Below the pieces are notes generated by a model. That model was given only the letters and a program-made list of their open reading frames with translations, was not told the origin of the DNA and did no database searches. The position numbers and the translations under genes were made by a program. 64,000 bases of DNA from the NCBI GenBank assembly GCA_016647705.1, contig CM028333.1:20516243-20580242 (forward strand), written 5' to 3'. The DNA comes from Eucommia ulmoides. Lineage: Eukaryota > Streptophyta > Magnoliopsida > Garryales > Eucommiaceae. Shown here in pieces: positions 33,051 through 45,356 of this stretch (position 1 is the first letter of the stretch; each line of letters begins with the position of its first letter).

Positions 33051-34500
33051 CTTGTAATCTTACAGCTGAAGAATCAAAGCACAACTCACGAACAACAAAG
33101 GAACTAGGTGTATCTTATTGATTTATGACTTCTATCTGTAAAACATTTCAACCTCAAGAATTAATAAAAGGTATTTTTTATATTATTCTTTAATTATATT
33201 AATTCTTTTTAGACATTGGATATTAAGTTGAAGTATCTTAACTCTTTAATATGATTAAAAGGTGAAAACCAAAGACATTGGGTAACTTGATATTTTTAAT
33301 TATTCCTAGTTGGTATTGGATTGTTGAAACTGGTCTTCAACAATCTAGGCTAGATTATTCTGTTGTTTCCTATTTAAGAGTGGTGAGTCTCAAATCATTA
33401 ATATGAGATACTAGAACAATCATAAGGGGACTCACTAGTGTAGTAAGGGACCGAGCTTAATCATCTTTTATATCCTACATAATAGCTTTGCTCAATGTCA
33501 AAATAAGATATTTGAGGTATGATGTATTTGTGATCTTTTGACTTGAGGTACTGTATGTTACATGTATGGATTTTATAAATAAAAAAAAAAAACTAAGTGT
33601 TGTACTCTAACCACGAGACTTCAAAGGTATTCATTGGGTATAGTGAAACATATATATGAATACACAAGTATGCAAGATATGATTTATCACTCTCAAAAAA
33701 TGGAGACATGTCCGATGCGATTCGATTTACTAAAATTCACTCAAACCTTTGGCTAGAGTAGTGTGACGATTGGGGTGTAATTTTAATTGATTTTTCAAGG
33801 AATTATATTATCAATTGATATAGATATGATTGGACTAGTCTTTTTCTTTTTTTTTTTTAACTTTATCCATGCATTGTTGGTCCTTTCGAGAACATAAGAT
33901 AGAAATATCGTATAATAGAAAAATCATACATGAGGAGGTTCTCTTAGTAAAATTCCTACCAACTGGATATGATTGTGATATGTGAGTAAACGTGACTCAT
34001 AGTCAGAAGAAAGACCTTAGGAAAAGTGCTTTCTTTTGAAAAGAAAAAATTAGAATTGTTCCAATTTTAATTGATTGGTAAATTAATTAATTTCACCATC
34101 CATATTTTGGTATGAATCTAATAGGTCACACACAATGGAAAGTAGAAGTTAGAAAAGTCTTTGGAAAAAGAAATGGGTAGTAATGCTAAACTTTAGAAGT
34201 TTGGAGGACAAAGTGCAAATATAGAAAGAATGGGTCCATGGTTTTGAACTTTGGAAAGATCTTATAAGTAGGGAGAGACCATATGGTCACCCTTACAGAA
34301 GATTTCAAATCTCTTTGGGAAAATTCGGCCATCACCTTATTTTGTTTGAGATATTTTATTTTTCATCATTCTTACTCACTAATTTGAATCTTACTACAAC
34401 CTGATTCAAATAGTAGTTATTCTAGTTTGTCAGGATTAGAATAAGATTCTTATAAATCCCAAAAACACTTTTCTCTGAAGTTTTCTATGTGGATGCTATT
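33051..34500. other. Unidentified non-coding region
   Basis: No frame, terminal repeat or known motif could be supported. Confidence 0.5.
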
Positions 34501-34505
34501 AGAGA

Positions 34506-36080
34506 TGTGACACCCCACCTTGGGCCCTGTGCCAAAGGCGAGACATGAGCTTGGCATTACCCATCCAAATAATAATATAACTTGAATTGACACTTATATA
34601 ATAGATTGACAATTAACATAAATTTTATTTTTTATAAAACTCGCATTATATTAGAGTACCAAATATCACATCTTGCCAACGCAAAAGACACTAACTATAC
34701 ATATACAACTATCTACAACAAAATCATAAAAGATCAAACCTCTATATTGTCGACAACTACCCTTGATAGTCTCAGAAGTCACAACACACCCCGACTCTAT
34801 CAAACGTCAATAGTGGATCAATATCTTGGATCACCTGAAATAAAATATTTTATCGGTATTGATGCGTCCTATTTTTCTGAGAGGCCAAAATTATACAAAA
34901 TGGTAATACGTTAAAAAAGAATTTTTGAAGTGCCAGTTTTCTGAAGAAAAAAAATACTTTGGTTATTTTAAAAATAAAGAGTCTCTACCTAGCATTGGGT
35001 TTAATTGGTGTGCTAGGTCACTGGATTTTAAAAAAAAAATTAAGTGCCTAAATATATTTGCCAAAGACACGGTTAAATCAAAGATTAATTTAAAAGAATT
35101 TGGGGGGTCAGTTACGCTCGAGAAAGGTGCTAGGCACCTCAAGATACTCTTCCGAAAATGGTAATTTATGTCCAATTAAGTCCAATTAGTTTACATCTGA
35201 ATGTTTTATTTTATTTTTAAAATTATTTTTCTCTTATTATGAACTATTTTTGGTATTTTCTAAATTCGGATAGGACAAATTTTTGGTATTTTTTAGAATA
35301 TTTCTCCAGTATGATCTCTTATCAAATATCAAAGGATTTGCCAAGGATGATCCTAGGGTGGTGTTTAATGTGATGAATATTAATGTTAGGCTAAGTCCAC
35401 GAGTTCAAAAAATTGGAAAGAAAAATATTTTTTTTGGCGGACCTTTTTTTTTTTTTTTTTTGTTTTTTGAGAAAGATCTTTTTGTTTTATTTTTTTAAGA
35501 AAATATTTAAATATTTGTTTTGGAAAGATTTTTCTTTTCTATTCTTATTATTTTGTTATTTATTTTTTTAAGAAAATATTTGAAAACTCTCTTTTATTTT
35601 TTTAAAAAAATTTGGAATTTTTTTTTTTTTTTTTTTTATGTAGAAATGATTTGAAAACTCTCTTTCAATTTTTTATTTTTTTGGGAGAAGTTTTTTCCTT
35701 TTCCATTTTATTTTATTTTTTATATTGAAAACACTCTTTTAGTTTTTGGAAAAGAAGAAAAAAAATTTGGAAGACTTTTTTTTATATATAGAAAAAGACA
35801 AAAAATGATTTATGGAAAAAAAAATACTGGTTTTTTTTTTTTTTTTTTTTTAAAGAACATAATGATTTTTAATTTTTTGAAAAACTTTATGCTAAAAAAA
35901 TATTTATTTTTCACAACATGATTTTTAAAAGATTTATATTTTCTTAGGCTTAAGGTTGGGAAAACATTAACTTGAGATATGATGTGAATAAAAAAAAGGA
36001 AAAAAGAAAGTTTTATTTTATTTTATTATATATGTTTATATATTGCTAATTTAACTTAACTTAAAATTCAATTAAAGGAA
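34506..36080. repeat. Retroelement LTR-like block, copy A
   Basis: Starts near a TGTGACACCCCACCTTGGGCCC phrase. From about 34905 to 36000 it matches copy B at 44370-45356 in the same direction, with shared GGGTTTAATTGGTGT.CTAGGTCAC, GTTACGCT.GAG, GTCCAATTAAGTCCAATTAGTTTA and GGGAAAACATTAACTTGAGAT. The 'CACC(T)A..ATTGGG...CTAGGTCAC...GGTGCTAGGCACC' layout is what I remember from LTRs of plant Gypsy elements. Long T-rich stretches fill the second half. Frames here are not genes. Confidence 0.6.
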
Positions 36081-37580
36081 GTGTCTTTCTAAACCCATTA
36101 TGGAAAGCACTCCCTTATTGTAGGGTCTTAAGTTTTTTTTTTTCAATAATAACGACATATTTTTGTATTTTTTACTTTTAAACAAACATACTAACGGCAT
36201 AAATTAAATAACAATATGATTGAAATATAAAAAAAGTCCTCTTCTAATGCTCAAAGGTTAAGTCCGAAAGGAAAAACCTTGTCCAGCTGTTTTTGTCAAA
36301 TCATAGGATGATTTTAAAAAGAATTACATTGCAAAAATTTAAACTAAGATATTAAAAAAAGAACGTCCAAATAAAGGGCCTAGGAGATGAATAAATTAGT
36401 ACAAAAATAATAGAGAACAAATATTGAAAAGAAAAAAAAAAACGTACCAGTCCTTGTAAAGATCCCAGACACATGAGTTTTTCTTTTTCAAAGGCAGCTT
36501 CCTGAATGGGTTTACCTTTAAGAATCAACTCTAAGAATAGTTTCTCTCTAAATTTTTGGCTTCTAAACTACGAGAATGAGAGTTTTATTTATAGGGATAT
36601 GTGGAGAATGAAAAAACACTCAAAAACCTTAAAAAAACTAGCCCTGGTTGCCACCCCTAGTCCTCAAGAAAAAGAAAAAAAATACAAATATGGAAAAGGA
36701 TATATTGTAATGTAGTCCTTTTGTGAAATATTAGTAGTGTATAATCCTTTAACCATTGATCAATTTTATGAACAGATGTTTACCCTAATATCCATCTTGT
36801 TTAGTCAACCTCTCTTTCTCTCTTTAGTCTATCTCTCAGCCCACTAGAAACCCTAATTTTGTTCAGCCGCTTTCTATCTCTATTTGAAACAACTCTTTGT
36901 TGCGGCGAAGAAAAGGACGCCAAAACAAAGTGAAATGACTGTTGAAATCGTTACATTGAAAATCTACTCCTCTCCTCCCAAATGGCTCACAACACAAATC
37001 ACAATTTTTTTCAACCCTCTGTTCTATATGAAATTATGGAGTATCACATTCTCTTGATTCAATTGCTTTTGCAATTGTTACAAATTTCAATTTCATCTAT
37101 TTATATAGTTAAAATCAGAGATGTTTCAAATTAAGAATATGGGTTTCTGGTCATTGCAGCATTGATCAAGCCGTTTTCGATATTGCATGTTCCCTCAAAC
37201 CGTCGCCGATTATATGTAATGGCTTGAAATTGGCAGAGAAACATAGCACATCAGGTCTCTCTACCAGCGCAAATATGAAAATGTTTTTGTATATATCTAT
37301 GTGCATTTTTTCCTGCGAAGGGAGAATTTATGTAATCTTGTTTGCTTATCAAGCAATTCTCTATTTGATTGTTTTGAACTCTTTTTATCTCTCTATCTCT
37401 CTCTTCTTTTGATTTCATTTTCTTTGCAATCCATAAACATATTTATGTGGTTTGGTGATTGTTTGTCGTCATGCTCCATATTCGTCGTGCTCGCCGTTCG
37501 CCCCTCTTTCTTGCTCAGGTATGAAAATTATGAGATTTGAAATTCCAGATCTGTGAACGTTTATGTTTATTTTTTTGATT
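36081..37580. other. Non-coding region, partly gene-like composition
   Basis: 36720-37540 has CT-rich and TC-rich phrases like plant 5'UTRs (CTCTCTTTCTCTCTTTAGTC, CCCACTAGAAACCCTAATTTTG), with short frames on the plus strand that are not recognised. It may be captured or decayed genic sequence. No element ends were found. Confidence 0.35.
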
Positions 37581-37599
37581 TTTATGAATTCTTGTTTAT

Positions 37600-37950
37600 A
37601 CTAGAATGTTGTTTGGTGAACATTCACACCGATTTGTTTGGATGCTTTTGAAATATTAAGTGAACATTGATAGAGAAGTGTGAATATTTTGATTGAATTG
37701 GAATATTTTTCTAAAATGTAGAGTGAATATTCTTACAAAATGTGTGAACTATTTGTTAAGTGAAATATTGTGTGGACTTAAATATTGAGTAAATATTATC
37801 ACAGAATGTGCAGACTATTGTTGAGTGAAATAATAAGTGAATTGAGAATGCTAAGTGAACATTTACATAGAACATGTGAACTATAAGTGAGTGATATATT
37901 AAATGAACTACATATTGAGTGAACATTCACATATAAGTTCTAATGGCATG
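37600..37950. repeat. Diverged ~60-bp tandem repeats
   Basis: The phrases GTGAACATT(C/T)A(C/T)A, ATGTGTGAACTAT and GTGA(A/T)ATATT(A/G)AGTGAAC recur about six times with variable spacing. Confidence 0.65.
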
Positions 37951-38644
37951 GTTTGTAAATAAGAATAAACAAAGAGGGCGTTTGTTGAGAACTTTTTTCT
38001 ATAGTTTTTTTTTTTTAGGATTATAAACTTAATTATTTGAGTCAAAGGTTTTTTTTTTTTTTTTTTTTTAATTTTATTTTGTAGAACTAAAAAATAAATT
38101 TTCTATTTTTTAATCTCTACTTCTCTATTATTTTTTATTCTTTTTATTTTTCTCTTATTTTTTATTTTTCTTGTCGTCTTTTTTATTTTTTTTCTATTTT
38201 ATTTTTTTTTGTTTTTATTTTTTAATTTTTCCCAAAAATAAAATAAAATAATTTAAAAAAAAATTACAATAAAAATTTCAGAGCGGACAAAAATGGTGTG
38301 TTTATAGCTTGTCCCTCTTTATCATCCAAGTTTCACTTGTTTGACAAAGACAAGAGACTGCGTTATTTTGACTGCCATCCTATTTTCTTCATATTTTTAA
38401 ATCACTTTTTTCTTTTGAAATTTTATAATCGAATTCAGGATTTGTTGCCTATGTATCCCATAGAGAATTAGGTCAAGCATGTAGTTGAAAATAAATTCCT
38501 CTTTCGGGCTTGGATAGAAAAGTATTTAGGAATAAAATATGGATAAAGTGCAACCGAATCCTAAAAAGGTTGCCTACTTATCTTGACATTGTCAAGAATC
38601 AAGTTATACATAGTTCGGCTTATACCCCTCGCGGGACGAGAAAG

Positions 38645-39300
38645 GGTACACATAATGAACTCATGACAAACAATGTTCGTTTAGAGGGAATTGGGATGAC
38701 AAAGACACTTTAACGAATTCATGACGAACAACATTCGTTTAGAAGATCATTTAGTAATAAAAATGAAGAAACACTTTAACGAATTCATGATGAACAATGT
38801 TCGTTTAGGAGATCATTTAGTGGAAACGATGAAGAAGTCACTTTAACGAATTCATGATGAACAACATTCATTTAAAGGATTGTTCAGTGAAAAGAGATGA
38901 AGATGACACTTTAACGAATTCATGATAAGCAACTTTCATTTAAAGGATCGTTTAGTGAAAAGAGATGAAGAAGACACTTTAAAGAATTCATGACGAATAA
39001 CATTCGTTTATAGGATCGTTTAGTGAAAAGAGATGAAGAAGACACTTTAAAGAATTCATGACGAATAACATTCGTTTATAGGATCGTTTAGTGAAAATAT
39101 AGATAAAATATTTTAATGAATTCATGACGAACAACATTCGTTTAGATGATTGTTTAGCGAAAAGGTTAAAAAACAAAAAAAAAAAAAAATTCAACAAATT
39201 CATGATAAACAACGTTTGTTTGGAGGATCGTTTAGTGAAAAGATGAAGAAAAAATGACGAATTGACATGAACAACATTAATTTAGAAGATCGTTTAGTGA
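38645..39300. repeat. Tandem array, ~66-69 bp unit, about nine copies
   Basis: Unit: CACTTTAACGAATTCATGA.GAACAACATTCGTTTA.A.GATCGTTTAGTGAAAAGA.ATGAAGA. AATTCATGA occurs near 38717, 38782, 38850, 38918, 38987, 39053, 39119 and 39197, with edge copies on either side. Two adjacent units (38960-39090) are nearly identical. The minus-strand frame 39212-38988 is a by-product. Confidence 0.92.
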
Positions 39301-39324
39301 AAAGAAATGAAGAAAACATAAAAT

Positions 39325-39720
39325 AAAAACTAACATACCTCCCGACTTTCGGCAGGAAATGAATGACATGACATAAAAACTAGCATACCTCTCGGCCAAT
39401 GGCAGGAAATAATTGATACAAAATAAAAATTAACATATCTCCTGGTTTGTGGCAGGGAAGGATTGACACAAAACAAAAGCTAACATACCTTCTAACCTAT
39501 GGCAGGGGAGGATTGACACAAAACGGAAACTAAAATACCTTTTAGCTTGTGGTAGGGGAGGATTGACACAAAACTAAAAATAATATATTTCATGGATTTT
39601 AGAAGTGGAGGATTGACACAAAATAAAAATTAACATACCTCCCAGCCTTAGACAGATGAGGATTGACATAAAATAAAAACTAACATACCTCTCAGCCTAT
39701 GGCAGGGGAGGATTGAAAAA
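39325..39720. repeat. Tandem array, ~50-bp unit, about eight copies
   Basis: Unit: ACAAAATAAAAACTAACATACCTC.C.GCCTATGGCAGGGGAGGATTGAC. Copies start near 39330, 39375, 39420, 39470, 39520, 39570, 39620 and 39670. It follows directly after the ~66-bp array. Confidence 0.9.
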
Positions 39721-39739
39721 GTAAGCTCAACGTAAAAAA

Positions 39740-39965
39740 AAAACAATCTTTAAAATATGCTCCAACCTGTAGTTGGGGCGAGAATAAAAAGACAAAATTT
39801 AAAACATGTCCCAGCTTATGGGGGGTTGACAAACTCAAATAATTTGGACCCAGAGATAGACAGACACCACATGATGTGCCCCAGCCTGTGGTTGGAAAAA
39901 GAATAAGGGATAAAATATGTAATGTGTCCCAGCCTACGGGTGGACAAGTTGCATACATACCTTAG
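39740..39965. repeat. Tandem array, ~60-70-bp unit, about four copies
   Basis: The phrase TG(C/T)(C/T)CCAGCCT.TGG.TGGA recurs near 39757, 39808, 39878 and 39926, each followed by an AAAAAGA.AAA or similar A-rich segment. It is the third consecutive, different tandem array in this stretch. Confidence 0.8.
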
Positions 39966-41035
39966 CATTACGCGGGCCATGTCTAGCGTAGTTCACTAGA
40001 TGCCATTTTTAGGACTAGACATAAACACTCATGAAGATGCTTATTTAGGGAAAGACAAGTACTAGGATGCTTACTTAGAGTACTCGAGTTTTCAAATAAT
40101 AAGAGTCTAGCAGTTTGATATTGGGCGAAAGATGGGATAACCATTAGAAGGGATACCCATTAGGTTTATTGGGTTGAGACATGTCTAAGGTAGAATTACC
40201 ACAACAAATGGTAAGGAGACAACTAACAGATGTATGAATTTATGCAACAGGCAAGCATTCGTATATTTATTCAATGAAAGAAACATTGGTCATCCATTAG
40301 TGATCCACAACTTTTTTTTTTCTAGACTATCTTTCCAATTTGAGATCTTTCTCTCCCTTTGGATTTAATGAGATTTTTTTACCCATTGATGAGATTGAAA
40401 AGAGTAGTGTACTCTTACCTTCGTAGTACAGATTCGGTTTAGCCTTTCATATTTTTCTCTTCCCTTAGCTACTAAGATTAATTCCAATACTTGAGATCTA
40501 AACCCCTTTATACTTTACATTTCAATCAACTTCTACAAACTGGATTACCTAAAACACGCCAAAAGTTTAAAGTTTACTTATTCAAATATCCATTTTTTAT
40601 CTGATAGGATTTTTGTGTTCATCTAGTTTAAGCTTGACAAATATGATTTCAATAATAATCAAGATTTTCTCCAAAATTTGTGTCATTAGACGACTCCCTA
40701 AAATGACGAGTATTCTAACCATTCTTTCTATGATGAGACTTTTGATCCTTCTTAAATTTTTCAATCTTTTTTTTTTTTTTTTTAGAATCGTGGCATCCTA
40801 AGTAATAGACGTAGCGAGCTTTGGGCAATGATTTTGTTCTAATTGCCCAAGTCACTAAGTGTTTAAACACTTTTATGGCTTCATACTTGAATTACTGATA
40901 TCCTCAACCTGCTAATCTTTTTTTTTTTTTTTTGTCTCTCTCTCACTCTTTTTTTTCTCTTCCTCTTCTTCTTCTTTTGGAAATATCTTTTAGATATTAA
41001 GAATAATATACAAATCTCTCAATATCAAAAGATTT
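39966..41035. other. Non-coding region with T-rich runs
   Basis: No gene recognised. Poly-T runs at about 40766-40783 and 40918-40934. Confidence 0.5.
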
Positions 41036-41390
41036 TTGGGATGGTGGTTTTGTTTTTTGATGGATTGCCCAGCCATTGAATGGGTCCTTTTGGTTGATGG
41101 CTTAGTTTTATGATGAATTGCCTAGCCGTTGGGTAGACAAAACTTTAGACATGAAAAAGTCTTTTCTGGGGTTGTGGCGTTGCTTTATGATGGATTGCCT
41201 AACCGTTGAATAAGTCATTTGGGTAATGAGTAGTGGCTTTTCGGGTAGGCAAATATTTGGACATGAAAAAGTCTTTTCTAGGGTTGTGGCATTTCTTTAT
41301 GACAAGTTTTCTAACCATTGAATAGGTCATTTGGGTAATGAGTGATAGATTTTAGGGTGATGGATTTTCGAAAAATGGCTTTGCTTTATG
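41036..41390. repeat. ~115-bp tandem repeat interrupted by a Harbinger-like element
   Basis: The phrase TTTATGATG(A/G)ATTGCCTA(A/G)CC(A/G)TTG(A/G)..GGTC..TTGGGTAATGA recurs near 41050, 41105, 41190 and 41295. A further copy appears after the Harbinger-like element at 42490-42600, so the element inserted into an existing array. Confidence 0.75.
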
Positions 41391-41393
41391 TTA

Positions 41394-42486
41394 GGTTGCG
41401 TTTGGGTAAAGGATTTGATAAATTCAAGAGATTTGTGAAATGAACAGATTTCAAAATCTTGGATTTTGAAATCCGTTTATTTCACAAATCTCTTGTTTAG
41501 ATAATTGTTTGAATTGAAGTATTTTGATAATTTTTTTTTGTTTTATTTTTTTATCCCACTTCTGAAAAAAAACAACAACAATGAAAACGATGAACAACTC
41601 AAGAACAAATTCACAGAAATCTGCCAATAACAAATTTGAACAAATTCAAGAACATATTCGTCATTCGTCGTCGTCATCGTTCGCTGTTCATTGTTCACCA
41701 TTCGTTGTTTCGTCGTTCGTCGTTGTTCAATTTTAATTTCGAAAACGAAATCGATTTCGAACCCTATTTCGATTTCGAAATCGAAATTGATTTCATTTTT
41801 TACTTCGAGAATCACATACGAAAGGCGACGAAGAAAGTGTTAAGGGGCAAAGAAGCAAGACGACTACGAAGAAGGTGTTTAACCCTTCTTACCCATCGCT
41901 ACGAAATCGAAACCTATTGCCATCGGCAAACACAAACGATGTTCAATCAAACCTGTTGTTCGATTTCGATTTCAAAAATGAAATCGAAATCAATTGAGAC
42001 CCTTTCGAAAGGGTTTCAATTGATTTTGATTTCATTTTCGAAATCAATCGAAACCTTATTTTGATTTCGAACTTGAACGTGACGGCGACGGTGATGGAGG
42101 ATGGAGAAGAAGACGAAGATGGAGGACGATGAAAAAGCATATGATGGTGACGATGAAGGAGCAGACGACAGCGACGATGAAGAAGCAGACGACAGCGACG
42201 ATGAAGAAGCAGGCGATGGCGACTTTCAGGAAGCAGATGACGACGATGAAGAAGCGTTGAATGAGAAGAAAAAATAAGAAAAAAAAGAAAGAAAGAGAAG
42301 GATTTGTCAAATTCAGACTCTCCCAAAATTATTTTAAAATCCTTCCTTTTACTCCAATAAAGGATTTGACAAATCCCTCTTTCCTAAAATCCAAACAAAC
42401 CCAAATAAGAGATTTACCAAAAGAGGATTTCAAAATCCTTTAACCAAATGAAATTTCTCCTAGAAATCTTCTACCCAAACACAACC
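41394..42486. mobile_element. Harbinger-like element, 1093 bp
   Basis: TTA target duplications (41391-41393, 42487-42489) flank ends GGTTGCGTTTGGGTAAAGGA and, read in reverse, GGTTGTGTTTGGGTAGAAGA. Subterminal AAATCC.CTTT and GGATTTGA.AAAT motifs are also inverted. The interior has inverted TCGAAATC..GATTTCGA segments and a (GACGATGAAGAAG)n-like stretch at about 42070-42255. No transposase. Flanked on both sides by the same tandem repeat. Confidence 0.7.
42070..42255. repeat. GAC/GAAGA-rich short tandem repeats
   Basis: Repeated GACGATGAAGAAGCAGACGACA-like units of 24-27 bp inside the Harbinger-like element. The frames over this region on both strands (for example 42326-41943 minus) encode repetitive His/Arg/Leu or Phe/Ile/Val runs and are not genes. 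Confidence 0.75.
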
Positions 42487-42489
42487 TTA

Positions 42490-43462
42490 GATTTTCTAGC
42501 CTTTAGATGTGTCTTTTTGGATAATGAATTTTTAGGTGATGACTTTGCTTTATGACGGATTGTCTAACCATTGGGGTTTTGGATGGTGGCTTTGAAGAAA
42601 TAGCCTTTCAGTAGTTGGTGGAGTTTGGTAATCTATGTTGGGTGTTGATGTAGGTTCAGTAGTGGATTCCTAACTAAGATGAGTCACTTTGTTTTATTTC
42701 CTGTTAGATAACAATCTCTTTTAGCATCAAAAGCGTATTCACCATGGCCAACTTTATTCTCAACACATATCACATAGACAATTTTGGAATATTAGGAAAC
42801 AAAATAAGCATTAAACATTTGTGACATATTTTAGGCAACACATGTAGCACTTATTGAAAGTTTCAAGCCGTATACAAAACAAGTCCTCTATTGTCTAGAA
42901 AACCAACTAGAGGGAGATATGGATTTTAGAGTTTTTCTCAATTTTATCGAAAGACATCTTAGTAGATAAAGTTTGTAAGTGTTACTATTAGGTCAGGTTT
43001 GGCTTGTAATGGGAGGGTGTCTTTTAATAAAGTTTAGGAGCGATTAAAAAGTTTCATCCTAAGGTAGGTTTGGTTGAATACCTCCATTAGTCGATTGAAT
43101 TCACTTGGAAAATAAGTTATTAAGAGTTTATGGCCATGTGGATAGGATGGTATCATGAAATAGATGATGGAAAAATTTGGGCTATGAAAAGATGGGTAAT
43201 TCAAGGTATTAGGGCGGGGTACGGTTCTGAGTTTGGTGAAGTTATAGGGGTATCACTTAATTTGGGGATAAGGCCAAGTTAGTAATTTTTAGGTATTAGG
43301 TGGGGAGTTTGGGGGATATTTTTGTTGGGTATGGTTTGGATTGTTAGTTTTTATTTTGGTAAAACTGGCAGGTTCCCACTCGATTTGGGGTCATGGGTCA
43401 ATATGATTTTCATTTATGATCATTTTATCTTATTTGGAAGGGAAGTCTTGAATAATTTTCGT

Positions 43463-43511
<49 letters not shown>

Positions 43512-44100
43512 GATTCACCATTAGATGACCAATTTCCTTCAAATTATTTAAATGAGGTCGGCTTATTGGTCCGCGTGAGTTAAAGGGAACAAAAGACTCA
43601 TCCAAGTTTGAAATTCTATTTGTGGTGATGACTATTGAAACAAACATAGCAATTGGGCAAAAAAATGTCTATTCGTCCAAAAATTACGGTCCAAACTAAA
43701 GGAATTTAACATTATTGTGATCATATCGGATGAGATTTGCGAAAATTCTTTCGTCACTTGATTCTTCACCTGTATTGGAAACTTTAAACTTGTTTGGTTC
43801 TAGAGCTTCCTAAAAACATCATTCATTCATGCATAACGTGTAAAGTCTTCTTCCATGTCCTACATCATAGTATCCTATGAGAGTTTGAGTAACACCTAGA
43901 CCTAGGATTACTATATGAGGCTCGCATCTTTCAACTAATGCATCCTATAAAGGCATTGATTCCTAGATCTTCAAACCTCCAACATCCCAAAGAACCATCC
44001 ATCGTGGGTTGGTGATTAAAGCAAGGTGATTTTCGAAATTGGTCACGATGGATTAACTGGGCCTCTATTATCAACATCTATCTAGTCTTAAAGGGTTTAT
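42490..44100. other. Non-coding region with a 40-base T run
   Basis: Apart from the ~115-bp repeat copy at its left edge and the T run at 43467-43506, no structure was recognised. The frames at 43322-43513 and 43647-43420 run into the T run and are artefacts. Confidence 0.5.
43467..43506. repeat. Poly-T run of 40
   Basis: Forty T in a row. No LINE or SINE body is visible on either side, so it cannot be assigned as a poly-A tail. Confidence 0.9.
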
Positions 44101-45356
44101 CATTTGGGATAATGAGGATGCAATGCGATTGTGCTCATGTCTTGGAAGAGTGTATAACCTTAATATAAGAGAGAAAACATATATATGTACGAAAAAGAAA
44201 AACTCACCACAACTCACACTTATTTACAAAATCAAAGAAAAAGATAACAAAATAAAATCCAACATTTGGACTTCAATTATTTAGACATTTTAGGCTCGAT
44301 CCTCTAACTGTCCCCAGTGAAATAGTCTGCTGATACGCCTCGCTTTTTCAAAAAGGTTAAAAGATACGAAATGGAAATGCGTAAAGGGAAGGAATTTTTA
44401 AAGCGTCGATTTTCTCAAAAAAATACTTAAGCTATTTTAAAAATAAAGAGTCACCACCTAATATTGGGTTTAATTGGTGTTCTAGGTCACCGGACTTTAA
44501 AAAACAAAAATAATTTAAAAGGCCCAAGTAAAAATGATTCCAAAGATACGATCATACCAAAAGATTTATTTAAAAGAGTTCAGGGGTTCGGTTACGCTTG
44601 AGGAATGTGTTAAGCACCCCAAGACTCCCATCCGAAAATTGTGCCTTATGTCCAATTAAGTCCAATTAGTTTATGTCCAAATGTTTTGTTTTATTTTGAA
44701 AATCCTTTTTCTCCTATTATGAATTCTTTTTGGTACTTTCTAAATTAGGATGAGATAAGTTTTTGGTATTTTTTGAAATGTTCCCATGGTATGATCTCTT
44801 ATAAAATATTAAGGTATTTGGCAATGATGATCCGGGGGGTTTAATGTGATGAATTTTAATGTTAGGCTAAGTTGATGATTTAAAAAAATTAGAAAGAAAA
44901 ATATGTTTTTGGGACCTTTTTGAATTTGTTTTTTGTAAAAATATATTTTTTTAAGAAAAAATTTGAAGATTTTTTTTTTGAAAGATTTTTCTTTTCTATT
45001 CTTATTCTTATTTTATTTATTTAAAAAAAATGAAGACTCTCTTTTATTTTAATTTTGAAATATCCTTTTGTTTTAAGGAGAAAAGATTTGAAAACTCTCA
45101 TTTATTTTATTTAAATTTTTTGGAAAAGAAGAAAAAATATTAGAAGATTTCGTTTTTTAAAAAAAAAAGACAAAAAATTATTTATGGAAGAAACTTTGGT
45201 GAGTTTGTTTAGAAAGAACAAAACCATTTTTAATTTTTTGAAAAAAAAAATTATCTAAAAAAATTATTTCTCAAGACATGATTTTTAAAAAAATTATATT
45301 TTCTTAGGCCTAAAGTTGGGAAAACATTAACTTGAGATGTGACGTGAATAAAAAAT
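44100..45356. repeat. Retroelement LTR-like block, copy B
   Basis: Direct repeat of 34905-36000. Its left part holds CTGTCCCCAGTGAAATAGTC and CTGATACGCCTCGCTTTTTC, diverged forms of the 'CCCCAGTGGAGTCGCC ... CGCCCTCGCTTTTT' phrase I associate with LTRs of plant Tat/Ogre-type Gypsy elements. Homology to copy A stops abruptly at about 45356, where a Copia remnant begins. Confidence 0.6.

Noticed and set aside
38645..39965. Regular repeats considered as a CRISPR-like array
   Set aside because: Tandem units without unique spacers, in a plant nuclear context.
41543..42326. Frames of 84-142 codons in the Harbinger-like element
   Set aside because: Low-complexity readings of short repeats on both strands.
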